From Flavobacteriaceae bacterium (GTDB lineage Bacteria; Bacteroidota; Bacteroidia; Flavobacteriales; Flavobacteriaceae): a stretch of 64,000 nucleotides of DNA. Made by a program: the position numbers and the translations under genes. The stretch is from the NCBI GenBank assembly GCA_947453885.1, contig CANGIF010000003.1:62001-126000 (forward strand), read 5' to 3'. Each line of letters opens with the position of its first letter. The first letter of the stretch is position 1. The notes beneath the pieces are model-generated. The model worked only from the letters and a program-made list of their open reading frames with translations, searched no databases and had not been told where the DNA came from. Shown here piece by piece: positions 25,383 through 35,825 of this stretch.

Positions 25383-25390
25383 TATCTTTG
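25383..25390 (+). promoter_or_regulatory. -7 element of the HMG-CoA reductase operon (TATCTTTG)
   Basis: TATCTTTG, 28 bp before the ATG, matches TAnnTTTG. No convincing -33 TTG is seen. Confidence 0.6.
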
Positions 25391-25417
25391 CGTTTAAATT
25401 GACTCAAATTTTATATT

Positions 25418-26734
25418 ATGGTTACAGCAGTTGCCGGATTTTCTAAATTATCCAAAGAAGCAAAAATCAATTGGATTGCCTCCACTTATTTTTCTAATCC
25501 TGAAGTTGCTAAAACAGTTTTAAAGCAATATTGGAATCAAGACGTCCAACTCCAACAATTACATGACGAGTTTATTGAAAATACTGTGTCAAATTTCTAT
25601 TTGCCTTTTGGAATTGCCCCCAATTTTTTAATCAATGGAAACTACAAAACAATTCCAATGGCAATTGAAGAAAGTTCGGTGGTGGCTGCCGCATCAAAAG
25701 CAGCGAAATTTTGGTCCACTAGAGGAGGGTTTAAAACTACCGTTTTGTCAACTGAAAAAATAGGGCAAGTACACTTTATGTTTGATGGAGAGGCTGAAAA
25801 GCTAACTGCTTTTTTTGAAGAAAAGAAGTCGGTTTTTATAAAAGCTACAGAAGCTATTACCAAAAACATGCAAAAAAGAGGTGGTGGTATTTTAAACATG
25901 GAATTGAAAAACCAAACTGCTTTGCTTCCTAATTATTTTCAATTGCATGTAACTTTTGACACAAAAGACAGCATGGGTGCTAATTTTATCAACTCTTGTT
26001 TGGAACAATTTTCAAAAACATTACAAGAAGAAGCAATGGAATATGCTCCTTTTTCAACTACTGAAAAAAACATTCAAGTTGTAATGAGTATACTTTCTAA
26101 CTATGTTCCCAACTGCCTTGTTAGAGCTGAAGTTTCTTGCTTAGTTTCAGAATTAGCCGACAAAAATATAGACAGTCCAGAAGAATTTGCCGCAAAATTT
26201 GTACAAGCAATTCGTATAGCAGAGGTGGAACCATTTAGAGCTGTTACACACAATAAAGGCATCATGAATGGCGTAGATGCAGTAGTTGTAGCAACAGGAA
26301 ACGACTTTAGAGCTGTTGAAGCAGGAGTTCATGCGTATGCTTCTAGAACTGGACAATACAGCAGTTTGTCGCATGCTAAAATTGAAAACGGTATATTCTA
26401 CTTTTGGCTAGAAATTCCTTTAGCATTAGGAACTGTAGGTGGTTTAACATCTTTACATCCATTAGTTAAATTGGCGCTAGAACTTTTAGAACAACCAACT
26501 GGACAAGAATTAATGGAGGTGGTAGCAGTAGCCGGTTTAGCTCAAAATTTTGCGGCAATTCGTTCTTTAACTACTACTGGTATTCAAGCAGGCCACATGA
26601 AAATGCACTTGAATAATATTTTAAATCAATTTGAAGCTACTTCCGATGAGCGAAATAGTGTTAAAAAACATTTTAAAAACCATACCGTTTCTCATGCTGC
26701 TGTGGTTTCGTATATTGAATCATTAAGAAACTAA
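25418..26734 (+). CDS. mvaA: hydroxymethylglutaryl-CoA reductase, class II
   Basis: 438 residues, class II length. It reduces HMG-CoA to mevalonate, the committed step of the mevalonate isoprenoid route. Key segments: ENTVSNFYLPFGIAPNFLING with the catalytic Glu; MAIEESSVVAAAS; DTKDSMGANFIN; THNKGIMNGVDAV with the catalytic Lys; ATGNDFRAVEAG; and GHMKMHLNN with the catalytic His. The class II enzyme was first studied as degradative, but pairing with a GHMP kinase 14 bp downstream favours biosynthesis here. Confidence 0.94.
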   Translation: MVTAVAGFSKLSKEAKINWIASTYFSNPEVAKTVLKQYWNQDVQLQQLHDEFIENTVSNFYLPFGIAPNFLINGNYKTIPMAIEESSVVAAASKAAKFWSTRGGFKTTVLSTEKIGQVHFMFDGEAEKLTAFFEEKKSVFIKATEAITKNMQKRGGGILNMELKNQTALLPNYFQLHVTFDTKDSMGANFINSCLEQFSKTLQEEAMEYAPFSTTEKNIQVVMSILSNYVPNCLVRAEVSCLVSELADKNIDSPEEFAAKFVQAIRIAEVEPFRAVTHNKGIMNGVDAVVVATGNDFRAVEAGVHAYASRTGQYSSLSHAKIENGIFYFWLEIPLALGTVGGLTSLHPLVKLALELLEQPTGQELMEVVAVAGLAQNFAAIRSLTTTGIQAGHMKMHLNNILNQFEATSDERNSVKKHFKNHTVSHAAVVSYIESLRN

Positions 26735-26747
26735 TTTTTATTGTTTT

Positions 26748-27665
26748 ATGAAAGCAACCTTTTACAGTAATGGAAAATTATTGATTACAGGTGAGTATGT
26801 TGTTTTAGACGGGGCTAAAGCATTGGCAATTCCAACAAAATTTGGACAATATCTAACTGTTGAGCCTGTACTAGAAAGTTGGAGTTTGGAATGGATAAGT
26901 TACAATTCAGACGGTACAATTTGGTTTGAAGAAACACTCCCATTTTCTACTTTAATTCATAAAGAACGTTTTCCAGAATCTCATACAATTAAAAACACTT
27001 TAGTAGAAATAATGCACGAAGCCTATTTGTTAAACCCCACTTTTATAACAAAAAGTAACGGTTTCAAAGTAACAACTCAATTAACTTTTCCTAAAAATTG
27101 GGGATTAGGAACGTCTTCAACCTTGATTAACAATATTGCTCAATGGGCAAATGTGGATCCTTTTTTACTTTTAAAAAATAGTTTTGGAGGAAGTGGATAT
27201 GACATTGCATGTGCTAAAAACAATACTCCTATTTTATATCAACTACTAAACAATATCCCCTATATTGAACAAGTAAATTTTAATCCAATATTTAGTGAAC
27301 AACTTTATTTTTTATATTTAAATCAAAAACAAAGTAGTAAAACAGCTATTACTCATTATTTAAACAAACAAGTAAAAGTTGGTCAAAACATTAGTGCAAT
27401 AAACCAATTGACTTCTCAAATCGTACAAACTCAAAACGTCACTGATTTTGCATTACTTTTGGAAAAACACGAAGTTCTTTTAAGTAAAATTTTAGAAGTT
27501 CAAACCGTAAAAGAAGCTTACTTTTCTGACTTCAAAGGAATAGTTAAAAGTCTCGGGGCTTGGGGCGGCGATTTTGTACTTGTGGTATCAAAAGAAAATC
27601 CAAAGGCCTATTTTGAATCAAAAGGATTTTCTACTTTACTTCCCTTTGCTGATATGGTACTTTAA
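26748..27665 (+). CDS. GYDIA-family GHMP kinase
   Basis: 305 residues. It is a GHMP-superfamily kinase with the GLGTSS phosphate-binding loop (FPKNWGLGTSSTLINN) and the family-naming GGSGYDIACA motif. The N-terminal substrate segment NGKLLITGEYVVLDG resembles mevalonate and phosphomevalonate kinases. Directly downstream of HMG-CoA reductase, so it very likely phosphorylates a mevalonate-pathway intermediate; which step is not settled by sequence. Followed at once by a terminator. Confidence 0.9.
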   Translation: MKATFYSNGKLLITGEYVVLDGAKALAIPTKFGQYLTVEPVLESWSLEWISYNSDGTIWFEETLPFSTLIHKERFPESHTIKNTLVEIMHEAYLLNPTFITKSNGFKVTTQLTFPKNWGLGTSSTLINNIAQWANVDPFLLLKNSFGGSGYDIACAKNNTPILYQLLNNIPYIEQVNFNPIFSEQLYFLYLNQKQSSKTAITHYLNKQVKVGQNISAINQLTSQIVQTQNVTDFALLLEKHEVLLSKILEVQTVKEAYFSDFKGIVKSLGAWGGDFVLVVSKENPKAYFESKGFSTLLPFADMVL

Positions 27666-27694
27666 CAAAAAAAGCAGCTAATGCTGCTTTTTTT
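27666..27694. terminator. bidirectional terminator between the GHMP kinase and the VanZ-like gene
   Basis: The hairpin AAAAAAGCAGC-TAAT-GCTGCTTTTTT is symmetric, so it can stop both convergent transcripts. Confidence 0.88.
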
Positions 27695-27695
27695 G

Positions 27696-28148
27696 TTACT
27701 CTTTTTCAATAGTAAAATTTCTTATTCTTCTGTTTTTGGTAATTTCTTTAACTTTTAAATACCTATTGTAATATAAATAACAAGTGGGAATTGCAATTAC
27801 TGTACCAAACAAATCCGCCACAATATCCATCAAATCGCCAGTTCTATCTTCTGTTAGAAACTCTTGTGCAATTTCTATACATACACCCAAAAAAGCTGCT
27901 AAAATGATAGATCTTGAAATTGCGTCAACAAATATTTTTTTCTTTCTAGTTGATTTAAAAAACAAAAACCAAACTATTGTTAAAATAAAAAAGAATATTG
28001 CATGAACAAGTTTGTCAATATTTGAAATAGAAACATCCGGTAAAGATGACGAATTTATTAAACTGAGAACAGTTATAAATAGTGTCCATAAAAAAGCTAA
28101 CCAAAAGTTGGCTCTTTTACGCTCCAATAAGATTTTTGTATGACTCAT
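27696..28148 (-). CDS. VanZ-like membrane protein
   Basis: 150 residues with about four transmembrane helices and the VanZ-like acidic cluster ([47 protein letters not shown]). Family function is poorly known; the name comes from a teicoplanin-resistance gene, but no resistance role is implied. It overlaps the end of gcvH by 32 bp with no later in-frame Met before the first helix, suggesting translational coupling. Confidence 0.82.
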   Translation of the reverse strand: MSHTKILLERKRANFWLAFLWTLFITVLSLINSSSLPDVSISNIDKLVHAIFFFILTIVWFLFFKSTRKKKIFVDAISRSIILAAFLGVCIEIAQEFLTEDRTGDLMDIVADLFGTVIAIPTCYLYYNRYLKVKEITKNRRIRNFTIEKE

Positions 28149-28497
28149 CTGTTAACAATTCAGCTATCTCGCTAGTATCAGCTATTTTTACTTTTACCAT
28201 CCACCCTTTTCCATAAGGATCCGTGTTTACAGCTTCTGGATTTTGAACCAACTCTTCGTTAAATTCAATAATTTCACCTGACAAAGGTAAGAATAAATCA
28301 GATACCGTTTTAACTGCTTCTACCGTGCCAAAAACTTCGTCTTTTTCTAACGTTTGATCTAAAGTTTCTACTTCAACATATACTATATCACCGAGCTCTT
28401 TTTGAGCAAAATCTGTAATACCTACTGTTGCAATTTCTCCTTCAACACTAACCCATTCGTGGTCTTTTGTGTATTTTAAATTTGCTGGAATATTCAT
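28117..28497 (-). CDS. gcvH: glycine cleavage system H protein
   Basis: 126 residues, complete. It carries aminomethyl groups between the P, T and L proteins on a lipoyl-lysine. The lipoylation motif [16 protein letters not shown] contains the modified Lys. N-terminal [10 protein letters not shown] and C-terminal GWMVKVKI are standard. Placed 35 bp after sprA on the same strand; this sprA-gcvH order is common in Flavobacteria and does not imply a shared function. gcvP and gcvT are not in the window. Confidence 0.96.
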   Translation of the reverse strand: MNIPANLKYTKDHEWVSVEGEIATVGITDFAQKELGDIVYVEVETLDQTLEKDEVFGTVEAVKTVSDLFLPLSGEIIEFNEELVQNPEAVNTDPYGKGWMVKVKIADTSEIAELLTDESYKNLIGA

Positions 28498-28532
28498 TTT
28501 TTTGTTTTTTATGATTGTTATTATTAATTATT

Positions 28533-31500
28533 TTAATTTCCGAAACTATAGCGTAATGTAAAGCCACATCTGATATTAGTCATTGGATAAGAAGTTGAAA
28601 TTACTGCTTTTGTAAAAGAGTGATCGTAAAAGAACATACCTGTTAAGTATTTACTAAACGCATAATCTGTTGTTAATTTGGCAGACCACATTTTTTGACC
28701 TCCAGCCAATTGATTGTTGTCATAGTCCAAATGCCTAACAATGGTTTGTGTATCGCGTAATGAAAAATCTATCTTAATGTTTACATCGCTTTTTATAACC
28801 CCAGTTGCATTATCAGCTAATGAAGAGGTTATTGTTACATCTTTTATTCGATAACCAAAACCAACAATATACTCGTAGCCCTTTACTTCTGTTAAAAGAT
28901 TATTATCAAAACTCATTGATAATGCTCTGTCTTTTTTCATTTCAGTTAAAATTTTAAAAGCACCTTTTGTTTCAAAATCCAATCGAACTAACGGGCTAAA
29001 TTGTTCCACTAAATTAACATTTGATATCAGAGTTTTATTGTAATAATTACCTCCTAAATCTTTTCCATCTGGATTCAAATTATAATCTAAATTGGAACGG
29101 AAAGAGTTGATAGTATACGATGCTTTATATGCATGCTGCAACGAAAATCGTTTGAAATTATCTTTAAAGAAGCTATAACGCATCAATCCTGTATATTTTA
29201 CATTCCAACCTGGAATTGGAATACTTCTAAACGCTTCAAGTGAAATGTTTTTGGCTTCTGTTCCTCTTGATGAGCCTACCAATCCTGTATAAGCAGCTAA
29301 TAAGGAAGGTAAAAGTACAGCCTGACTATTCTTGCTAAAACCTAAAGGATAGCCTTCTGCATCTAAATTAGATGGATTAGTAATGTCTATTCCTCGGTCT
29401 GTTGCAAGTCTATTGGCTATAATAATTCTGTTGGCTCTAAAATCATTAAAAGCACTTGAAGTAACAGGGTCGTCTGTTTTAAAAGCAGTTTTGAGCATTG
29501 ATGTTGAAATAGCAAAATTACCAGATGTATACGGTGAACGAGAATTGTAAATTCCATTTGTAACATCGTATTGTTCTGAATAGTTTTCAGAATAGGTTCT
29601 ATTTGCTAATAAATCTATTTTAAGATCTGGAAACAATTCAATATTGGTAGTAATGTTTAAAGTTTTAGTTGTAACTCTGGTAAAGTTTTGGTTGAAATTT
29701 GGATAATTTGTTAACCAGCCGTTTTTAGCTGCTTCATAACGAACATCATCTTGTGAACCAAAAACAAATCCTAATGAAGGTCTTGACGAACCTAAAAATC
29801 CTAGCCCTGGTAAATAGCCCGGCAATACCGTTCCACTGTTTTGAGTGTAATCAACCTGTATTGTTTTAATACTTGATGCAATTCCTACTAAACCATTCAT
29901 AAAAAGACTGCCATCATTTACAGGTTGAACAGTTGTGTTTTGAATTTTTTCTCCTGGCTTTGGCGGAAGTTTGTTTGCTTGTGGCTTTGGAGTTGTTTTA
30001 GGTTTTTTAATTAATCCAATATATTTATAAAATGAATCCATTCCTAAAGTTCCATTCAACTTATGAGCTGCAGAGTTTTGAATTGAGTTTCCTAAGTTAT
30101 ATGTAATTCCATCGTCTGCGGTAAAAGCTGATAATGCTTGCGAGGCTCTTTGCCAAGAATAATTACCTGTATAAGTGTAATTCGCTTTTACAAAACTAAG
30201 GAAAGGGAGTTTGTTTATTGGTAATTCATAATTAAGTACTAACTGTTGATTGTGTTGGTTGGGCTCTCCTATATTCCAATAATCTGTCCAAATTGTATTG
30301 GATTGATCGGGTACATTTTGATCGTTTAAATAATTTCGAACAATGTTATTGGAAGAAGCTGTAAAGTTTAACTTTAACGTTTTGGTTAGATTGTAATTAA
30401 AACCATATTGATAATTAAACATATAATTTCTTCTGTACAACGGATCAAGTCCCAAACCTTCAACATCAACTTGTCTAAATTGTTGTTTGTTATATTGTCT
30501 GTTTATATTTGTACTAAAATTTATAGTTGACGGCATGTAGTTAAAATTAAAATCGCTCAACATTTTCCAATAACTACTTTTCTTGAAAAATTTAGATGTT
30601 TTTAAAGGCTCAACTGCTTTTGGTTGAAAAGAAAAAGTATAATCAACAGATGTTTTAACTTGTTGATCTGTTAATTTTTCAATTTCAAAATCATGATGAT
30701 TTGTTTCATTATAAGAATACGAAAGTGTTAAGTTTTCTGGATCATATAAATGAGGTTTTTTTTCACTTGGTCTATCTTTTCTAACACCAATAAAATTAAT
30801 GCTTCTACGCTTTGTATAATCAATTGCTCTATCTAATATATTATTCTTATCCGCTTGATTTGGGGTTACATCAATTAATTGTTTCAACTCAATATCTTGA
30901 TTAAACGGATCGTATTTTGGTGTAATTACTTGTTCTGCTACTCCATAATTAAAAGGCAAATTTATTCCCCATTTTTTAGGCATTAATTTTCCTAAACTTA
31001 AATTAGTTACTATATCATACAACTGTAAATCCTCTCTAGAACGTTCGTTAGTACCTTGCTCAAGTGCCCCAAAGCCTACTGTACTCATTTTACCCGTAGC
31101 GGATACTGTTGCGAAATCCGCAGCATTAGAATCCATTGTTACAAGCGCAGCCATCCCGCCTTTATTATCAATTCCAGCCATTCTAAGTTCGTTAAACCAA
31201 ACCTCTCCTTTAATTCTTCCTGTAGATTTGTTTTTTACTCCCACCATTAAGGTTCTTACCAAACCAAAGTTTGGATTACCTTTTATACCCAAAGTAAGCT
31301 TATTAATCTTTCCAGCTAAACTAGGATCCATTCTTGGGTCGTCTTCATTTAAAAACCGAACTCCATTAATATCAGGTGTTATGGCGTTACTCATTGCAAG
31401 TATTTTAAGCTTGGTCAACAAAGAAAGTGAAAGCTCTATTTGATTGGATTCGGGCCAAATTGCATCTGCTGACGTTGCTGTTGGATCAGTTACTTTTAAT

Positions 31501-34500
31501 GGCAACTCAACTTGATAATAATTTTGTGTAAAATCATTTCCAAATCTTATAAATCCAACCATTTCATCATTAAGTAAAGTAGCAGGATCATTATATAATG
31601 ATTCGGCATGTAAAAACATTCTTAAATGTTTGTATTGTCGCATGTCAACACTAATATTTTTAAATACTCCACGAGAATCTTTTGGTTCTAACCCTTGATC
31701 TGTTACACGTAATGATAGCGCTTTTTCATTTTGTCTTACAATTGTGTTACCACTATATAATTGTTCTCTAACTACTCCTGGTGGTGATACATAAGGAATA
31801 GGAACACGATTAGAGTTTTCTTGAACATCAACAGTTAAAATATCTAAATTGGTATGGTCATCAGATGGATCAATATCAATTGGAGTGTTTGCATCTAATG
31901 TATTGGTATAACGTCTCCATTCTGCTCTAATCAAATCTAAAGACCCAAAACGGACAGTGATGTCATTTGAAAATCCTGTCATAAACATTCTCATAAACCG
32001 AATAGATCTAAAATCTGAAATCCCTCCGACATTGCGTTCTGGCACCGAAATTGGAATTTTATATTGTACCCAATGTGCTGTTGTTGTATTACCATTTGGT
32101 AAATTAATTCCAGGTACTGTTTTTTCATCAACAACATATTTGTTTCCAATATGCATTTTTATAGGATCTATATCAATGCTATACTCATAATACGCATTTA
32201 TCGTATTCATAGTATTGTCTCTATTGATATCTTCAACATCTGGTAATGTTGAATTCCCTCGATTGTTATTAGTTACCGCAACAGGTGAATTTGCTTGAAC
32301 ATTATTATAATTTTTATAGCGCTGTAAAACATCACCCGTAGCACTTAAAAAATATTGGTAATTATCTGCAGCAGGGTCTGCTTGTCCTGCAAAATTAGTA
32401 AACGTCTGTGCCTCTTGAGCATCGTTTAAACCGTCTAAACCAACATCTTGAAGCGTTCTATTACCTTCAACACTATCAAAAGTATAAATTAACGACTGTG
32501 AAGCAGGTACTTTTCCCCAAACTGAAGGTGAAGTTGGTTGGTTGTTATCTGCTGATGGTAAACCATTTTCGTATTGTTTTTTACCATCCTTTAAAACATC
32601 TTCCGAAATTTCACCTAAATTAAAATACAACTTTCCTGTATTTGTAGCAATTGTAGGTTGCCCCGAAACCGCAGGATCTACATACGGATCTAAAACCCAA
32701 AATTGAATGTATTCCACATTACTTTGTTCAAAATTTGTTGAACTTAAAGAACGCATTATTCCTCCAAAATTAGATGTTGGATTTGGAAGAATATTTGTGG
32801 CAGCAGCAGCTGGATTGAAATTATAAGGCCCTCTTTCTTTTGGATAATAGGATAAATCTAAAGTATTTACAACTGTAGATTGCCCTTGAACAATATCTGT
32901 ATTTGGAAATAATTCTGTACTATAAATTCTTCTAGATTTATTAAAAGAAATATCATCTTGGTTTCCAGTAACATTGTCTGAATAAAAAGTAGGATCTATG
33001 GAATACCAATTTATTCTAGCTCTTTTAAATCCATAATCAATTGCATTATCATAACTTGCTCCAAAATCTTGATATTCATTTGTCCCTTCCCATTTTGGCA
33101 CACTCGAAAGCGTCCAAGACAAAGCTGATCGCATATCAATTGCACTCTGTGACCCTTCAAAATTGTCAATATAGATTGTTGATTCTCCATTAAATTTATC
33201 ACCAGTTGGGGTGTCTGGTTTTAAAAATGCAACTTCTCCTTTAAAATTAAAATTTGAGGGAACATCAGTATCTAAATTTGGTAATTTATTAACCATTCTT
33301 GTCAAAAAAGGAACTTCTGTAGAAAAATTAGTGTTGAAACCAAAAATGGTATTATTAACAGATTCTTGTCCGTAATTAGATTTTTGGGTAAACGGTTTTT
33401 CGGTCATTTTTAGCAAGGTAGCTCCTATTAAAAATTTATCAGAAAACTTATGTTCTATGTTTAATCCCATAAAACGTCTGGTTTGCTGTCCAAAAACCGA
33501 ATTGTTTTCTACTGAAACTTGTATAGGAGTGTTTGAGGCTTGCAAAGAGGGATCTAATATTTGTACCCTTCCTTGTTGGTAGTTTACCGTGTAATCAATT
33601 CCTTCTACAAGTGCTCTTCCTCCAGCAGTTACAACTACTGAACCTTTAGGGACATTTACCGCACCTAATGGAATTCCATCGCCACCAGTTGATTTGAATT
33701 TCCCTTTTAACATGAATTTGTTTTTCTCGCTATCTTGTAAAGCAGCCGTTTGAGAAGAACGGTACATACTTCTGTAAACGTATTTTACTTGGTTGGCATT
33801 GAATGAATTTGTGGAAAAAGTACTTCCAGTCATTTCATTGTAATCTTCTGTAGCACTATTTCTTAATTTTTCAAATAGGTGCTTTCCAAATGGTTCAACT
33901 GTAGTAAATATAATTCTACCGTATTGAGGGTCTACCGTTAAACCTGGAATAAAATCAAAAAATCCATCGCCACCATCTTGGGGGTCATTTGAAGAATTTA
34001 ATTTATCTATATTAAAAACTTTCAACAAAGGTTTCTGCTCTACATCTGATGGTAACGGTAAAGCTGGATGAATTCCTGAAGCTGGCGCTTGAATAATATA
34101 ATTTAAAGGAGACGGGTCTGTATATACAATATTAAACTTAAAATCTTGTTGGTTTAACTGAAACGCACCTGGAATTTGATACACGTTTTTCATCATTAAA
34201 TTCCATACCGGTTGATTTACATTGGTTAAACTACTTTTAAGCATTTTTAAAACCAAACTTTGAGTAACCGGAATACTTGGTGTTCCTGGTGTTGGTGTAG
34301 TAATTTGAGTTGAACTTACACCATCATTCGCAAATTCCCCAACTTGAAAAACCTCATCGCCAACAGTATATTGATATGCTACTGCCAAAACCTCATCATT
34401 GGCTAGTCTTTGTTGGAGGGAAATATAACCTAATTGAGGGTTAAAAGAGTATTCATTTGAAGTTAGCTTTCTAGCATTTTCAAGTTTAGCATAATCTCTT

Positions 34501-35822
34501 CCTTCTGTTGGTTTGTGTCCCGCTGCAAAATTCGAAAAACCATTATCGATTGTAGCAACTTCACGAATGCTAGCATTTAAAATTCCACCACCCGCTGTAA
34601 TTAAAGCTGGGTCAAATTTATTATTACTGTTTTTACTTGGCGTGTCTGGCAATGTTGCTCCAAAAAATGCACCACCTGTATAAAAATTTATAGTATTATC
34701 ACCCACAATTAAATTATCAGCAAATCCTGTTAATTGCGATTCTCCGATATCTTGTAAAGCAATAATGTTTCTTAAATTATTTTCGGTAGTACTTACTCGA
34801 TTTTGTTTATTGGTAACCCAAACCTCAATACGTTTTATTTGTACCCTACTATCAATTACCGGATAATTTCGTAAAGCATTATCGTACCGATTTCTGAAGT
34901 ATTGCGATAAAAAGAAATGTCTGTCAGAATCATAATCCAATCCGTAAATTTCAAAATTTTGTACAGTTCCACCGCCTTGAGAGGTTACTGTTTTCGTTTT
35001 AGACTTCTGCTCCGAATAAATACCTGTAATTGTTGTTTTTCCAAATTGCAATTTAGCTTTTACTCCAAACAGACTTTGAGCCCCTTTTATTAAAGAACCA
35101 CTTAAAGGCATACTTACATTTCCAACTTCAATTTTTTGTAGAATATCGTCTTCGCTAGGTGTATATTCTAATTTGAATAAATTTTGAAAAGCAAAAGTTG
35201 ATTGGGTATCATAGTTAAAATTAACACCCAATCTAGTTCCTACTTTTCCTTGTAGTCCCATACTTATTTTTTGATTAAAATCAAATGTTGTACTGGAACG
35301 ATTTCTGGGTGATAATGAAGGATTGTCTTGTTTTGTATAGCGAATTCCAAAATCTATTTCTACAAATCCTGTTGGTTTTACATCTATTGTGTTACTTCCA
35401 AAAATAGTTTCAAATAATCCTGAATTTACATAATAACGGGGTAATAAATTCTTTTTTTGTTCTGTAGTTCCTTCCTTTTTACCTTCAATTACGTCATTCT
35501 TCTTTTTGAAATAGTTACGAACAGATTCTTTTACTACTAAATCCTTGTATTCTTGAGGTGTTAAAATTACAGGGTAATTTACATTAAATCCTCCAACCGT
35601 ATTGGTGTAAATGTACCGATCTGTAATTGGGTCATAGGTGTAGGCTTCAACAACTGTAGGTGGGTTTTTGATGGCTATTTTTCCTTTATTGTAACCAATT
35701 GTGTCCTGAACAGGTTCTGTTGGTTCGACCTGAGCTTTTGCGTTAAAACATGAAAAAATCAGTAATATAAAAACACTGATTTTAACTATAGAATTATAAG
35801 AATAATGATGTATTGTCTTCAA
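28533..35822 (-). CDS. sprA: SprA, outer-membrane translocon of the type IX secretion system
   Basis: 2429 residues, the usual size (about 2,400). SprA forms the very large beta-barrel channel through which T9SS cargo crosses the outer membrane, and is needed for gliding adhesin secretion in Flavobacterium. A signal peptide (FILLIFSCFNAKAQ) precedes the mature protein. Characteristic segments include RYYVNSGLFETIFGSNTIDVKPTG, VGNVSMPLSGSLIKGAQSLFG and VGVKNKSTGRIKGEVWFNELR, then a long run of barrel strands ending TLRYSFGN. The gene begins 3 bp after ruvA. The three large T9SS proteins in this window are likely substrates. Confidence 0.96.
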   Translation of the reverse strand: MKTIHHYSYNSIVKISVFILLIFSCFNAKAQVEPTEPVQDTIGYNKGKIAIKNPPTVVEAYTYDPITDRYIYTNTVGGFNVNYPVILTPQEYKDLVVKESVRNYFKKKNDVIEGKKEGTTEQKKNLLPRYYVNSGLFETIFGSNTIDVKPTGFVEIDFGIRYTKQDNPSLSPRNRSSTTFDFNQKISMGLQGKVGTRLGVNFNYDTQSTFAFQNLFKLEYTPSEDDILQKIEVGNVSMPLSGSLIKGAQSLFGVKAKLQFGKTTITGIYSEQKSKTKTVTSQGGGTVQNFEIYGLDYDSDRHFFLSQYFRNRYDNALRNYPVIDSRVQIKRIEVWVTNKQNRVSTTENNLRNIIALQDIGESQLTGFADNLIVGDNTINFYTGGAFFGATLPDTPSKNSNNKFDPALITAGGGILNASIREVATIDNGFSNFAAGHKPTEGRDYAKLENARKLTSNEYSFNPQLGYISLQQRLANDEVLAVAYQYTVGDEVFQVGEFANDGVSSTQITTPTPGTPSIPVTQSLVLKMLKSSLTNVNQPVWNLMMKNVYQIPGAFQLNQQDFKFNIVYTDPSPLNYIIQAPASGIHPALPLPSDVEQKPLLKVFNIDKLNSSNDPQDGGDGFFDFIPGLTVDPQYGRIIFTTVEPFGKHLFEKLRNSATEDYNEMTGSTFSTNSFNANQVKYVYRSMYRSSQTAALQDSEKNKFMLKGKFKSTGGDGIPLGAVNVPKGSVVVTAGGRALVEGIDYTVNYQQGRVQILDPSLQASNTPIQVSVENNSVFGQQTRRFMGLNIEHKFSDKFLIGATLLKMTEKPFTQKSNYGQESVNNTIFGFNTNFSTEVPFLTRMVNKLPNLDTDVPSNFNFKGEVAFLKPDTPTGDKFNGESTIYIDNFEGSQSAIDMRSALSWTLSSVPKWEGTNEYQDFGASYDNAIDYGFKRARINWYSIDPTFYSDNVTGNQDDISFNKSRRIYSTELFPNTDIVQGQSTVVNTLDLSYYPKERGPYNFNPAAAATNILPNPTSNFGGIMRSLSSTNFEQSNVEYIQFWVLDPYVDPAVSGQPTIATNTGKLYFNLGEISEDVLKDGKKQYENGLPSADNNQPTSPSVWGKVPASQSLIYTFDSVEGNRTLQDVGLDGLNDAQEAQTFTNFAGQADPAADNYQYFLSATGDVLQRYKNYNNVQANSPVAVTNNNRGNSTLPDVEDINRDNTMNTINAYYEYSIDIDPIKMHIGNKYVVDEKTVPGINLPNGNTTTAHWVQYKIPISVPERNVGGISDFRSIRFMRMFMTGFSNDITVRFGSLDLIRAEWRRYTNTLDANTPIDIDPSDDHTNLDILTVDVQENSNRVPIPYVSPPGVVREQLYSGNTIVRQNEKALSLRVTDQGLEPKDSRGVFKNISVDMRQYKHLRMFLHAESLYNDPATLLNDEMVGFIRFGNDFTQNYYQVELPLKVTDPTATSADAIWPESNQIELSLSLLTKLKILAMSNAITPDINGVRFLNEDDPRMDPSLAGKINKLTLGIKGNPNFGLVRTLMVGVKNKSTGRIKGEVWFNELRMAGIDNKGGMAALVTMDSNAADFATVSATGKMSTVGFGALEQGTNERSREDLQLYDIVTNLSLGKLMPKKWGINLPFNYGVAEQVITPKYDPFNQDIELKQLIDVTPNQADKNNILDRAIDYTKRRSINFIGVRKDRPSEKKPHLYDPENLTLSYSYNETNHHDFEIEKLTDQQVKTSVDYTFSFQPKAVEPLKTSKFFKKSSYWKMLSDFNFNYMPSTINFSTNINRQYNKQQFRQVDVEGLGLDPLYRRNYMFNYQYGFNYNLTKTLKLNFTASSNNIVRNYLNDQNVPDQSNTIWTDYWNIGEPNQHNQQLVLNYELPINKLPFLSFVKANYTYTGNYSWQRASQALSAFTADDGITYNLGNSIQNSAAHKLNGTLGMDSFYKYIGLIKKPKTTPKPQANKLPPKPGEKIQNTTVQPVNDGSLFMNGLVGIASSIKTIQVDYTQNSGTVLPGYLPGLGFLGSSRPSLGFVFGSQDDVRYEAAKNGWLTNYPNFNQNFTRVTTKTLNITTNIELFPDLKIDLLANRTYSENYSEQYDVTNGIYNSRSPYTSGNFAISTSMLKTAFKTDDPVTSSAFNDFRANRIIIANRLATDRGIDITNPSNLDAEGYPLGFSKNSQAVLLPSLLAAYTGLVGSSRGTEAKNISLEAFRSIPIPGWNVKYTGLMRYSFFKDNFKRFSLQHAYKASYTINSFRSNLDYNLNPDGKDLGGNYYNKTLISNVNLVEQFSPLVRLDFETKGAFKILTEMKKDRALSMSFDNNLLTEVKGYEYIVGFGYRIKDVTITSSLADNATGVIKSDVNIKIDFSLRDTQTIVRHLDYDNNQLAGGQKMWSAKLTTDYAFSKYLTGMFFYDHSFTKAVISTSYPMTNIRCGFTLRYSFGN

Positions 35823-35825
35823 GTA

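Noticed and set aside
27696..28148. Glycopeptide resistance gene
   Set aside because: VanZ-like domains are widespread in bacteria without van clusters; no other resistance gene is present.
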